Shown: positions 52,815-62,286 of the stretch, one piece after another
How positions within the stretch are numbered: position 1 is the first letter of the stretch
How the letters are laid out: each line of letters opens with the position of its first letter
Assembly: GCA_026625165.1 (NCBI GenBank)
Contig: CP112999.1
Span: 248,001 to 312,000, forward strand
Direction of reading: 5' to 3'
Source: Methanoregula sp.
GTDB lineage: Archaea > Halobacteriota > Methanomicrobia > Methanomicrobiales > Methanospirillaceae
Length of the DNA stretch: 64,000 nucleotides
Translations under genes and position numbers: made by a program
The notes under the pieces: model-generated
The model's input: only the letters and a program-made list of their open reading frames with translations
Told to the model about the DNA's origin: nothing
Database searches by the model: none

Positions 52815-54912
52815 CTTCAAACCGGTCCGGGACCCCCACTCCGTCCTGCCGGCCCTCTATCGCAGGGCGGTTATCGACGCGGTATATAAACTAAACCCGC
52901 GGTTCATGATCCGCAACCCTGTCATGTTTACTGTCGAGGTCGGAAGCGTGCTCACGACCCTCCTTTTCCTCCAGTCCCTCTCCGGGACCGGTGAGGAGCC
53001 GGCAGGGTTCATCGGGGCGATCGCCGCGTGGCTCTGGTTCACGGTGCTCTTTGCCAACTTCGCCGAGGCCCTCGCAGAAGGGAGGGGCAAGGCGCAGGCG
53101 GAATCATTACGGAAGATGCGGCAGGACACGCTTGCAAAGAAGCTGTATCCCGGGTACAGGATCGTGAAAGGGAGAGAGCCGGCAGAGCCTGATTATACAA
53201 TTGTCTCGTCCTCAACGCTGCACAAGACAGATCTCTTCTATGTCAGGGCCGGCGACACCATCCCGGTTGACGGCGAGGTTGTGGAAGGCGTCGCGTCAGT
53301 CAACGAGAGCGCGATCACCGGCGAGAGTGCACCGGTCATCCGCGAATCCGGAGGGGACCGGAGTGCAGTTACCGGCGGCACGGTGATCCTCTCCGACTGG
53401 CTGATCATCCAGGCAAGCGCAAACCCCGGCGAAGGGTTCCTCGACCACATGATCTGCCTGATTGAAGGCGCAAAGCGGCAGAAGACCCCAAACGAGATCG
53501 CGCTCAACATCCTTCTCATCGGGCTGACCTCGGTCTTTATTGTCATATGCGCAACGCTGTACACTTTCTCGCGGTACAGCGTGGAGGCCGCGGGGGCAGG
53601 TGTCCCGGTCACGGTCACCGTGCTCGTCGCGCTGTTTGTCTGCCTCGCCCCGACAACGATTGGCGGGCTGCTCTCCGCCATCGGGATCGCCGGCATGGAC
53701 CGGCTCATCCGCCGGAACGTTATCACTACGTCCGGGAAAGCCATCGAGGCTGCCGGGGACGTTGACGTCCTGCTGCTGGACAAGACGGGCACCATTACGC
53801 TCGGGAACCGGCAGGCGGTAGAGCTGATCCCGGTCGACGGGACGGGGATCATGGATCTCGCGGAGACGGCGCAGCTGGCATCCTTCTCGGACGAGACACC
53901 GGAAGGGCGCAGTATCGTTGTGCTGATGAAGGAGAAGTACGGGTTGCGGGGCAGGAGCGTCGGGGTATCAGGGTGTGCACCTGAGATGAAGTTCATCCCG
54001 TTCTCAAGCCATACGCGGATGAGCGGCGTCGACTTTGGGGACATGCATATCAGGAAAGGGGCAGCAGACGCGGTGTTTGCTCACATCCAGAGATGCGGGC
54101 AGTCATCCGTATCGGAGGAACTGAAACATGCAGTCGACGTCATCGCGCAGGCGGGAGGGACGCCGCTCGTCGTGACCAGGAACGGTAAGGCGCTCGGGGT
54201 CATCTACTTAAAAGACATCGTCAAGGGCGGGATCAAGGAACGTTTCTCCCAGCTGCGCAGGATGGGGATCAAGACCGTGATGATTACAGGAGACAACCGG
54301 CTCACCGCCGCGACGATCGCCGCCGAAGCCGGGGTGGACGATTTCCTTGCGGAAGCAACTCCCGAGAGCAAGCTCCGGCTGATCCGCGAATACCAGGCCG
54401 GGGGCCGGATGGTTGCCATGACCGGTGACGGGACAAACGATGCCCCGGCGCTTGCTCAGGCCGATGTTGCTGTTGCCATGAACACCGGTACCCAGCCGGC
54501 CCGGGAGGCAGCGAATATGGTCGACCTTGACTCTAATCCCACGAAACTGATCGAGATCGTGGAGATCGGAAAGCAGCTCCTGATGACACGGGGGGCCCTG
54601 ACCACGTTCTCGATCGCAAACGACATGGCAAAGTACTTCGCCATCATCCCCGTTGCCTTCATGTCAACGTACCCGGCACTCGTGGCGCTCAATATCATGG
54701 GCCTCCGGCACGGGATCCTCGCTGCCGTGATCTTCAACGCGCTGATTATAGTCGCTTTAATCCCGCTGGCGCTCCACGGTGTCGCCTACCGCCCCATGAC
54801 GGCAGAAGAGGCTTTGCGGAAAAACATCGTCATCTATGGCATCGGCGGGCTTATCGCCCCGTTCATCGGAATAAAGGTTATCGATATGCTGCTCTTACTC
54901 ATGGGTGTGTAG
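52807..54912 (+). CDS. kdpB: Potassium-transporting ATPase subunit KdpB
   Basis: A P-type ATPase of about 701 residues starting [10 protein letters not shown]. The phosphorylated aspartate is in [10 protein letters not shown], the TGES loop in ITGESAPV, and the hinge is [17 protein letters not shown]. It uses ATP to drive K+ uptake through the KdpA part of the complex. The ATG overlaps the end of the KdpC-KdpA gene, so the subunits are made together. Expression is likely induced by low potassium. Confidence 0.93.
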   Translation: MSDFKPVRDPHSVLPALYRRAVIDAVYKLNPRFMIRNPVMFTVEVGSVLTTLLFLQSLSGTGEEPAGFIGAIAAWLWFTVLFANFAEALAEGRGKAQAESLRKMRQDTLAKKLYPGYRIVKGREPAEPDYTIVSSSTLHKTDLFYVRAGDTIPVDGEVVEGVASVNESAITGESAPVIRESGGDRSAVTGGTVILSDWLIIQASANPGEGFLDHMICLIEGAKRQKTPNEIALNILLIGLTSVFIVICATLYTFSRYSVEAAGAGVPVTVTVLVALFVCLAPTTIGGLLSAIGIAGMDRLIRRNVITTSGKAIEAAGDVDVLLLDKTGTITLGNRQAVELIPVDGTGIMDLAETAQLASFSDETPEGRSIVVLMKEKYGLRGRSVGVSGCAPEMKFIPFSSHTRMSGVDFGDMHIRKGAADAVFAHIQRCGQSSVSEELKHAVDVIAQAGGTPLVVTRNGKALGVIYLKDIVKGGIKERFSQLRRMGIKTVMITGDNRLTAATIAAEAGVDDFLAEATPESKLRLIREYQAGGRMVAMTGDGTNDAPALAQADVAVAMNTGTQPAREAANMVDLDSNPTKLIEIVEIGKQLLMTRGALTTFSIANDMAKYFAIIPVAFMSTYPALVALNIMGLRHGILAAVIFNALIIVALIPLALHGVAYRPMTAEEALRKNIVIYGIGGLIAPFIGIKVIDMLLLLMGV

Positions 54913-54917
54913 ATTGT

Positions 54918-56894
54918 ATGGTCGTCCCTGATCAGCGCCCCGATCCGGATGTCCTCCTTGCCCGCGTGCAGGGCGAGGAGCGGCATAAACGGCGGGGGAA
55001 GCTGAAGATATTCCTTGGCTACGTCGCGGGTGTAGGCAAAACATACGGCATGCTGCAGGCGGCGCACCTCCGCAAACAGGAGGGAATCGACGTGAAGCTG
55101 GGGTATGTCGAGACCCACGGCAGGCCGGAGACGGAAGAGTTGCTCGAAGGCCTGGATGCGATCCCGCAAAAGATGGTGGAATACCGTAACGTTCAGCTTG
55201 CCGAGATGGATATTGATGCAATCCTCTCTGCCAGACCGCAGCTCGTTCTTGTGGATGAACTTGCCCACACCAACGCGCCGGGGTCACGCCACCTGAAGCG
55301 GTACCAGGACGTCGAAGAGATCCTTGATGCAGGGATCGACGTCTATACAACGCTCAACATCCAGCACCTTGAGAGCCTTAATGACGTTGTGGCGCAGATC
55401 ACCGGTGTCACCGTCAAAGAGACCATCCCGGACCGGGTGATTGACGAAGCGTCCGAGATCGAACTGGTCGACCTCCCGCCGCAGGAACTCCTCCAGAGGT
55501 TAAAGGAGGGGAAGGTATATGTCCCCGAACTCGCCGCGCAGGCCATCGAGAAATTCTTCAACGAGGGGAACCTGTATGCCCTCCGGGAACTCACGCTCCG
55601 CCGGGCTGCCGAACGGATCGACGAACAGATGCTCGCCTACATGGAGATCCGTGCGATCTCCGGGCCATGGGCGGCAAAGGAGAACATCCTTGTCTGCATC
55701 GGCCCGAGCCCGCTCTCGGAACGGCTTGTGAGGGTTGCACGGCGGCAGGCGGACCGCATGAACGCCCGCTGGACAGCGATCTATGTCGAGACGCCGTCAC
55801 ACCGCGGGCTCAGGAACGAGGCAAAGGAGCAGGCCTGGCGGTCCCTCCAGCTGGCAGAAAAACTGGGTGCAAAAACGGTTACGGTCTTCGGGCTTAATGT
55901 TGCTGACACGACGATCGGGTATGCCCGGAAACATAATATAACGCGGATCATCATCGGGAAAACCCTGCGTCCGCGGTGGCAGGAATTTGTGTTCGGCTCT
56001 GTTGTCGACCAGCTGATCCATAACAGCGGCAAAATTGATGTCCATGTCATCAGCAGCAGTGATACCCCTCCAAAGAAAATTGTTGAACTGGAGACCCTCC
56101 TTCCTGCAACGCCCCCGCACGGGTTCATCAACAGTTTCGCGCTCATCGCCATTGTAACGGTCATCGGGTGGCTGGTAAAATCGATCATATCCCCGGCGAA
56201 CCTGATGATGCTGTATGTCCTTGCCGTCGTTGTTGCCGCTTACCGGTGGGGAATGCGCCCGGCAATTTTTACTGCGGTGATCGGGATACTGGCCTTTGAC
56301 TTTGTTTTCATTCCCCCGTTTTTCACGTTCAGGGTGAGCGATATCGAGTATTTCATCACCTTAACCGGAATGATCAGCGTTGGTGCACTGGTCAGCCTCC
56401 TCGTTGCACGGGTGCGCGAACATGCACTTGCTGCTCAGGCCCGCGAGAACGAGACAAGTACATTATACGCACTTTCCCAGGACCTCGCAACTGCAGTGGA
56501 TACCGGCTCAATCATCGCCGTGGTTGGAAAGCACATCAGCGAGATCTTCGGGTGGGAGAGCACATTTCTTCTCCCGGATGAGACCGGAACCGTTGTCCAC
56601 CCTGCAGGTTTCGGGATCAGTCTTGAGGCTGATGATATTGCGGTGGCGACCTGGGCATACAAACACGGAACGGTCGCGGGCTATGATACCGACACGCTGC
56701 ACGGGTCACGGCTCAGGTACATCCCGGTCCAGACATCGCAGGGGACCCTTGGGATCATGGGAGTGAAGCCCGCTGAAGTGGATGGGATCATCACGCCCGA
56801 ACAGGCACGTATCCTAACGGCATTTGCCAACCAGGCGGCACTAGCGCTTGAACGGGTGAAACTGTCAGGGACTGCCGTACACCACATACCATGA
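54918..56894 (+). CDS. kdpD: Short KdpD sensor without histidine kinase domain
   Basis: 658 residues. The N-terminal KdpD domain has the ATP-binding loop GYVAGVGKTYGML and VDELAHTNAPGSRHLKRYQDVE (residues 35-215). A universal-stress-type domain (about 245-370), four membrane helices (DUF4118, about 395-490) and a GAF domain (about 510-650) follow. The chain then ends: no HisKA or HATPase is present. Such truncated KdpD proteins must act differently from the E. coli sensor, perhaps by direct protein contact with the pump. It begins five bases after kdpB and is probably translated with it. Confidence 0.88.
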   Translation: MVVPDQRPDPDVLLARVQGEERHKRRGKLKIFLGYVAGVGKTYGMLQAAHLRKQEGIDVKLGYVETHGRPETEELLEGLDAIPQKMVEYRNVQLAEMDIDAILSARPQLVLVDELAHTNAPGSRHLKRYQDVEEILDAGIDVYTTLNIQHLESLNDVVAQITGVTVKETIPDRVIDEASEIELVDLPPQELLQRLKEGKVYVPELAAQAIEKFFNEGNLYALRELTLRRAAERIDEQMLAYMEIRAISGPWAAKENILVCIGPSPLSERLVRVARRQADRMNARWTAIYVETPSHRGLRNEAKEQAWRSLQLAEKLGAKTVTVFGLNVADTTIGYARKHNITRIIIGKTLRPRWQEFVFGSVVDQLIHNSGKIDVHVISSSDTPPKKIVELETLLPATPPHGFINSFALIAIVTVIGWLVKSIISPANLMMLYVLAVVVAAYRWGMRPAIFTAVIGILAFDFVFIPPFFTFRVSDIEYFITLTGMISVGALVSLLVARVREHALAAQARENETSTLYALSQDLATAVDTGSIIAVVGKHISEIFGWESTFLLPDETGTVVHPAGFGISLEADDIAVATWAYKHGTVAGYDTDTLHGSRLRYIPVQTSQGTLGIMGVKPAEVDGIITPEQARILTAFANQAALALERVKLSGTAVHHIP

Positions 56895-57027
56895 TTGCCG
56901 TGTGCGGTTTTTTTCCGGTTCATCGCTAAAAAGCAGGAATAGCAAAAAAGAAACCGTGTATACTGGAGCCGGGAAATACCATCCCGGTCCCTTTTTGTTC
57001 TCTTTGGCTGTGTACGCACACCGCAAT

Positions 57028-58221
57028 TCAGGGGAGGTCATGCACCCTGAGCAGCGAAGATGTCCATTTTCGGTTTGTCCAGAGGGCGCACCCGCCATCC
57101 GTTTCCGTCAGCATTGCGTGGTTCTCCCGTATCCGTCGAAGGAAATCCGACTGCAGGGCTTCTTTTAAGGAGACTTTGGTAAGGTCTGCGTCAGAGAACG
57201 GGGCGGCAGGACACGGTTCAAGGCTGCCTGCGGCACTGACATGGACAAACCCTCTTCCCGCCGACAGGCAGCCCCCGAACTTCTCCTCGTCACCGGGAAA
57301 CCCGATGAAGACCGCAGGCAGCCGGGTATTGAATGCATTGAGGCATTTGGCGAGGTTTTCCCGCTGGGCGCCGGTAAGTACAAGACCTTCTGTCCCGGGT
57401 TGGATCGGGACATATTCGACAAATGTAAAGATCCTGCACCCGGAATCGATCATCATCCGGACAAATTTCTCATCGGTCACCAGTGCATGGTTGGACCGGG
57501 TCACGGTCACCGAGCACCCGAAAAAAATATGGTGTTCCTCAAGCATCGCGGACGCACGCATCAGCTTGCGGTATACTCCCTCCCCGCGACGGTTATCGGT
57601 CTCCTTCTCAAAGCCTTCAAAGCTGAGCACAGGGATGATATTCTTTCGTTCTGCAAGGGCGGCTGTTGTCTTCTCATCAATAAGGAGGCCATTGGAAAAT
57701 ACTGCAAAAATGATTTTGGGGAATTTTTGTGCCAGCGCAAGGATCTCATCCTTCCTGACCAGCGGTTCGCCCCCGGCAAAGACGACAAACGAAACCCCGA
57801 GGTCTCCGGCCTGTCCGATGACAGATGCGAGCTGGTCAGGGCTCATCTCAGGTGCCGGCTCCTGGTGCCGGCCTCTCATATAACAGCCTTTACAGGAAAG
57901 GTTGCACCGTCTGGTAATGCTCACGATCATGGCTGCAGGGACACAGATGCCCTGCCGGTCGAACCGGCAGCGACGGGCAGCTGCTTCTTTTTGTGAGATT
58001 ATGGTTCTTGCGGCAAAAAAGAGAAGCGAGGGATCGGCCATTACAATCTTTGCTGCCTGTCTGAGGGTGGCGGTTATCCCGTCATCAAGGACACGGCGGT
58101 AATCGTGGCTATCTCTCTTTTTTTCCGGCTGGCTCTTCATGGAGCGGGACGATGGTGACCCTGCTGCAGATCTTAACGGTGCAGCTACGGTCTTATCCGG
58201 GATTCCCGCGGACGTTTTCAT
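57028..58221 (-). CDS. Radical SAM protein with C-terminal SPASM-like region
   Basis: 397 residues from the ATG at 58221 (GGGGGAG upstream). The cluster motif CNLSCKGC is near residue 110, followed by the VFAGGEPLVRKDE segment. The C-terminal part contains GGCLSAGRGFVHVSAAGSLEPCPAAPFSD, a shortened SPASM-like set. The first 90 residues are a helical domain, not typical of short radical SAM proteins. It lies 35 bp downstream of, and in the same direction as, a TetR gene, so the two form an operon. Substrate unknown. Confidence 0.8.
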   Translation of the reverse strand: MKTSAGIPDKTVAAPLRSAAGSPSSRSMKSQPEKKRDSHDYRRVLDDGITATLRQAAKIVMADPSLLFFAARTIISQKEAAARRCRFDRQGICVPAAMIVSITRRCNLSCKGCYMRGRHQEPAPEMSPDQLASVIGQAGDLGVSFVVFAGGEPLVRKDEILALAQKFPKIIFAVFSNGLLIDEKTTAALAERKNIIPVLSFEGFEKETDNRRGEGVYRKLMRASAMLEEHHIFFGCSVTVTRSNHALVTDEKFVRMMIDSGCRIFTFVEYVPIQPGTEGLVLTGAQRENLAKCLNAFNTRLPAVFIGFPGDEEKFGGCLSAGRGFVHVSAAGSLEPCPAAPFSDADLTKVSLKEALQSDFLRRIRENHAMLTETDGGCALWTNRKWTSSLLRVHDLP

Positions 58222-58256
58222 ACTCTTCTCCCCCTCAAATGAGCCTCTCATTAAAA

Positions 58257-58844
58257 TTATTCGTGGACCCGGACCAGGTCGTCGACCGCGTCCAGCCAGA
58301 CACCTTTTGCCTCTGCCGGGTCCATGCCGAGCATCACGTCAAACATCAGGCCGTTGACGAGCGCATCGCAGGCAACAGCGAGGACTCGTGAATTGACGGA
58401 CGGGTGGATGAGCCCTTTTTCTTTCTGTGCTTCAATGAACTGCCCGATTACGGCGAGGTCGCCGTTCCGGTCCTCAAGGAGAATCGCGCGGAGGGCCTCG
58501 TTGTGCACTGCGACTGCCATGACATCATGGTACATCTCCATGGATTTGTTGATATACGCAAGCAGGGAATCAAAGAGCAGGGAAGCACCCTCCATCATCT
58601 CCTGCCCCTCAAACGACCGCTCGAGGATCCCGGCGAGTTCCTGCCGCTGGAATTCAGCGACCGCCGCAAAAAGGTCGGCCTTGCTCTTATAGTACTGGTA
58701 GATCGAGGCCTTGGTCACCCCGAGCCGTGCTGCAATATCATCCATCTTCGTGGCGGAAAACCCCTTCTCCATGAAAAGTGCTGAAGCTTGTGCAACGATC
58801 TTCTTTTCAATTTCTTCCCGGTACCCGGGATACATTTTTGGCAT
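58257..58844 (-). CDS. TetR-family transcriptional regulator
   Basis: 195 residues. The N-terminal helix-turn-helix is the TetR signature: IVAQASALFMEKGFSATKMDDIA, RLGVTKASIYQYYKSKADLF (residues 15-60), followed by an all-helical ligand-binding domain. It is divergent from the CARDB-ABC operon with a palindrome between them, so it probably controls that operon and its own, as exporter regulators of this family do. Confidence 0.9.
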   Translation of the reverse strand: MPKMYPGYREEIEKKIVAQASALFMEKGFSATKMDDIAARLGVTKASIYQYYKSKADLFAAVAEFQRQELAGILERSFEGQEMMEGASLLFDSLLAYINKSMEMYHDVMAVAVHNEALRAILLEDRNGDLAVIGQFIEAQKEKGLIHPSVNSRVLAVACDALVNGLMFDVMLGMDPAEAKGVWLDAVDDLVRVHE

Positions 58845-58876
58845 AGTTCCCTCCTGAACATTATTGTTACTTGAAG

Positions 58877-58909
58877 TTATTAAAATTACCCAGAGTAAGT
58901 TTAATAACC
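58877..58909. promoter_or_regulatory. 33-bp palindrome between TetR and ABC operons
   Basis: GTTATTAAA (58877-58885) and TTTAATAAC (58901-58909) flank TTAC-CCAGA-GTAA, giving an almost perfect two-tier dyad. It covers A/T-rich TATA-like DNA of both divergent promoters, as expected of a TetR operator. Confidence 0.75.
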
Positions 58910-58954
58910 CTTGGTTACTAACATAGTGAGAACAGACCTAAAAACGAGGAGACA

Positions 58955-60259
58955 ATGGTCAATACACAGAAGTTCAGACAGACCCGGCTCGGGGCGTTTG
59001 CGACATGGTTTGTGATTGCCGCGTGCTTCATCATCCTGCTGGCCGGCATCCCTGCCGCCCGGGCAGAGGGCGACCAGCCGACCGTGTACATCGAGAGCTA
59101 CACGGTCACCCCGCAGGTGCTTGCACCCGGTGATCATGGCACGGTTGCGGTTGTCATCAAAAACACTGCCGGCAGTGCGACACTCACGGAACTGACCGGC
59201 CAGAGCACCGGCGGAGGGACCGCATCCACGCGGGTCGTCGATATCCCAACCCAGATCGACGCGATCAGCCTCGAAGGGAACGGGATTTCGGTGCTCTCCG
59301 AAACGTACCGCCGGTTCGGCTCAATCGGCCCCGGCCAGTCGGCAACCGTCACCTTTGCCATACAGGCGCCAAACAAGGAGGGCATCTATTTCCCCGAAGT
59401 GTGGGTGGATATCAATGGCGGCAAGAGCGTCCGGTACCCGGTGCCGGTCAACGTGAATTCAAGGAACCAGGTGATGCGGGCGCCCACGATCGTCGTCGGG
59501 AAATCCCTGCCTGACAATATCAACCCGGGCGAAAGTTTCCCGGTTGTGCTCGACCTGAATAATGCCGGAACACTGCGGGCAGGCCAGGTCCTCCTCTCGG
59601 TCAACACGAGCTCAAGCTCCATCGGTGTCATGGGTTCCAGCACGATTGTAGTCGGGGACCTCGAAGGCGGGGCATCAAAGACGGTCACCATTGACTTTAT
59701 AACCGACAAGAAGGCCCCAATAGGCTTGCAGAATATCCTCCTCACCTTCGACTACCAGCTCCCGGACGGGACCACAAAGCGCCAGGCCGAAGCGATCGAA
59801 GTATTCTTCAAGGGCAGGGCCGAGCTGGGTTTTGTCTCGGTCGATACCAGCCCCCCGCGGCTGGCCGAGAACACCCCGTTTGACCTGACGATCCGGATCG
59901 AGAACACCGGTACCGGCGAGGCAAAGCAGGTCTCGGCAACCATCGACCTGCCGGCTGAAGGTACAAAAGAGGCCTTCATCGGGAAGATCAAGCCGGGGAA
60001 CGACGCACCGGCCATATTCCTCCTTGAAGGGCTCAAAGGCGGCAACTACCCGTATACCCTGGCCATCACCTACACGGATGACATGGGTGTCCACACGCTC
60101 ACACGGCAGATGAACATGCGGGTGCCACCGGCTGATAATTCCGGCACCGTCATCTTCGGGCTGGTCATTCTCGTCATCCTCGGGGTTGTCGGGTACCGGT
60201 ACTGGTACCTGCCCCGGACCAACGGCAACGGCAAATTCCCATGGGACAAAAAGAACTGA
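58955..60259 (+). CDS. Secreted CARDB/COG1361-type protein of an ABC operon
   Basis: 434 residues: signal/anchor helix (about 18-38, ending PAARAEG), three or more CARDB-like beta domains (the N-terminal TVTPQVLAPGDHGTVAVV, the middle FPVVLDLNNAGTLRAGQVLL, and PFDLTIRIENTGTGEAKQVS), and a C-terminal membrane helix (VIFGLVILVILGVVGY). Overlaps the permease gene by 19 bases. Such proteins accompany archaeal MacB-like ABC systems and may gather substrate outside the membrane. Confidence 0.8.
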   Translation: MVNTQKFRQTRLGAFATWFVIAACFIILLAGIPAARAEGDQPTVYIESYTVTPQVLAPGDHGTVAVVIKNTAGSATLTELTGQSTGGGTASTRVVDIPTQIDAISLEGNGISVLSETYRRFGSIGPGQSATVTFAIQAPNKEGIYFPEVWVDINGGKSVRYPVPVNVNSRNQVMRAPTIVVGKSLPDNINPGESFPVVLDLNNAGTLRAGQVLLSVNTSSSSIGVMGSSTIVVGDLEGGASKTVTIDFITDKKAPIGLQNILLTFDYQLPDGTTKRQAEAIEVFFKGRAELGFVSVDTSPPRLAENTPFDLTIRIENTGTGEAKQVSATIDLPAEGTKEAFIGKIKPGNDAPAIFLLEGLKGGNYPYTLAITYTDDMGVHTLTRQMNMRVPPADNSGTVIFGLVILVILGVVGYRYWYLPRTNGNGKFPWDKKN

Positions 60260-61461
60260 AAGTCGCGTTCCTGCTGGCGCTGCGCTCGCTCCAGCGGGGA
60301 AGCCGCTCAAGCACGATCTTAACCGTCCTGATCATCGGGATGTGCTTCACCAACATGATCTTCCTCCCCTCCATGTTCAGCGGGATCGGGCAGGGCATCA
60401 CAAAACAGCTGGTGGACTATGAGACCTCAAACGTCCTCGTCAGCCCCAAATCGGGCGAGCAGTACATCAACGACCTTGATGCTACGCTCGACCTGATCAA
60501 CGGCATGCCGGGTGTGCAGCGGGCATCCCCCCAGTTCTCGAAGGGGGCGACCTTCAAGTACCGGCAGCGGGTCCTCGGCGTTTCCGTGCGTGCCATCTCT
60601 CCCATGGACGAGAAGGAAGTATCCCCGGTATACACGAAGATGGTTGCCGGCAGTTACCTCGGGGAAGGAGATACCGGCGAGATCATTATAGGGAAACCGA
60701 TGGCCGGTGATGCCACCGTCCGGCAGGAAGACGAATTCCAGCCGTCGCTGGGCGGGGTCCGGGTCGGGGACTCGGTGACGGTCGAGTATGGCAACGGGTA
60801 TACGAAAGAATACCGGGTCAAAGGGATCTACTACACCGGCTGGAGCCCGGTTGACAACGCCGCGTTTGTGTCCTGGACTGACATGGAACAGGTGGAAGGA
60901 AAGGCGCTGGACAGGGCAGATTACATCACCGTGAGAGCGAAACCCGGCTATACCGAGCAGTTCATAAAAAACGAGCTCCTTGCGTATGGCGTTGGCGTGA
61001 ACGGCAAGGTCCAGACCATGACGGACCTGCTCAGTAAAAGCGTGGGCAAGGTACTCCAGAGTTTCGCCATCATCAACATGGTGTCCTTGATTGTCAGTGT
61101 CATCATTACTACGGTCGTGCTCTTCATCGTCATAACCATCAAGACCCTCAACAGCCGCAAGCAGATCGGGATCTTAAAAGCTATCGGCGTGGACAAGGAG
61201 GTCATCATGCACAACTACGGCTTCCAGGTGATGATCCTCGGCGTCCTTGGCATCATCCTTGGGATCATCATCACGCTCGCGCTCGCAGCATACATGTCGG
61301 TACACCCCATCGTGACTCCCGAATGGTCTGCCTACCTCTATATCACCCCGTGGGACATCCTGATCAATTCCGTGATCCTGTTCTGTGCAGCAGTCGTTGC
61401 AGGGTATGTCCCCGCTTACCAGGTCTCCCGCGAGGAGATCCAGTCTGCCATGAGGGCCTGA
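60241..61461 (+). CDS. MacB/FtsX-type ABC transporter permease
   Basis: 406 residues. One membrane helix near the N-terminus (TILTVLIIGMCFTNMIFLPS), an outside MacB-like core domain (about 50-260), and three C-terminal helices of the FtsX type (SLIVSVIITTVVLFIVITIK, then VMILGVLGIILGIIITLAL, then the last). It works with the ATPase encoded just downstream. Substrate unknown; lipoprotein release or export are typical roles of the fold. Confidence 0.87.
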   Translation: MGQKELKVAFLLALRSLQRGSRSSTILTVLIIGMCFTNMIFLPSMFSGIGQGITKQLVDYETSNVLVSPKSGEQYINDLDATLDLINGMPGVQRASPQFSKGATFKYRQRVLGVSVRAISPMDEKEVSPVYTKMVAGSYLGEGDTGEIIIGKPMAGDATVRQEDEFQPSLGGVRVGDSVTVEYGNGYTKEYRVKGIYYTGWSPVDNAAFVSWTDMEQVEGKALDRADYITVRAKPGYTEQFIKNELLAYGVGVNGKVQTMTDLLSKSVGKVLQSFAIINMVSLIVSVIITTVVLFIVITIKTLNSRKQIGILKAIGVDKEVIMHNYGFQVMILGVLGIILGIIITLALAAYMSVHPIVTPEWSAYLYITPWDILINSVILFCAAVVAGYVPAYQVSREEIQSAMRA

Positions 61462-61462
61462 T

Positions 61463-62158
61463 ATGATCGAGATTACCGACCTGCGGAGGATCTACCACAT
61501 GGGAAATGTGGAGGTAAAAGCCCTTGATGGCGTGACACTCAACATCGAGAAAGGAGAGTTCCTCGGCATCATGGGAGCAAGCGGGAGCGGCAAGACAACG
61601 CTGCTCCACATGGTGGGGCTCCTGGACCTCCCCACATCCGGCCGGATCAAGATTGACGGGCTGGATGTCCTGCGCCTGACCGATTACGAGAAGACCATGT
61701 TCCGTCTCTACAAGCTCGGCTATGTCTTCCAGGACTATGCACTGGTCCCAGACCTTACCGTGATGGAGAATGTTTCCCTGCCGGCGATGCTCCGGAAAGA
61801 CCGGAGCGAAGAGCAGGTGAAAAAGGACAGTTACGGGATCCTGCAGAGGATCGGCCTGTGCGACCGGCGGGACCACCTGCCCCGGGAACTCTCCGGCGGC
61901 CAGCAGCAGCGCGTCTCGATCGCCCGTGCGATGGTGAACAAGCCCGACATCCTCTTTGCCGACGAGCCGTGCGCCAACCTTGACTCGGAGAACTCGAAAA
62001 TGGTGCTCGAACTCTTCCACGAGATCAACGAGGAGATGCAGCAGACCATCATCATGGTATCCCACGAGGACTGGCACAAGGACTATTTCCACCGGATCGT
62101 CCGGCTCAAGGACGGAAAGATCACGAGCGACGGGACGAACGGGACAAAGGGCGGGTGA
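61463..62158 (+). CDS. ABC transporter ATP-binding protein (MacB/LolD type)
   Basis: 231 residues with Walker [11 protein letters not shown]-loop at [11 protein letters not shown], signature [15 protein letters not shown], Walker [13 protein letters not shown] and the H-loop MVSHED. It powers the FtsX-type permease whose gene ends one base before its start. Regulated together with it, presumably by the divergent TetR. Confidence 0.92.
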   Translation: MIEITDLRRIYHMGNVEVKALDGVTLNIEKGEFLGIMGASGSGKTTLLHMVGLLDLPTSGRIKIDGLDVLRLTDYEKTMFRLYKLGYVFQDYALVPDLTVMENVSLPAMLRKDRSEEQVKKDSYGILQRIGLCDRRDHLPRELSGGQQQRVSIARAMVNKPDILFADEPCANLDSENSKMVLELFHEINEEMQQTIIMVSHEDWHKDYFHRIVRLKDGKITSDGTNGTKGG

Positions 62159-62286
62159 CTCCGGGAGAGAGTGTCCAAAATGAAATATAAGATATTGTCA
62201 AAAATATTTTTTTTAGTTAAGGACTCGCAGTCAACTGTGGATTATTTAAAAAAAAAAATTATGAAAAAAGGGAAACCGGGGATTTC

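Noticed and set aside
54918-56894. KdpD truncated by a sequencing error
   Set aside because: The stop is clean and followed by non-coding DNA with no HisKA or HATPase motif in any frame before the next gene, so a natural short form is more likely.
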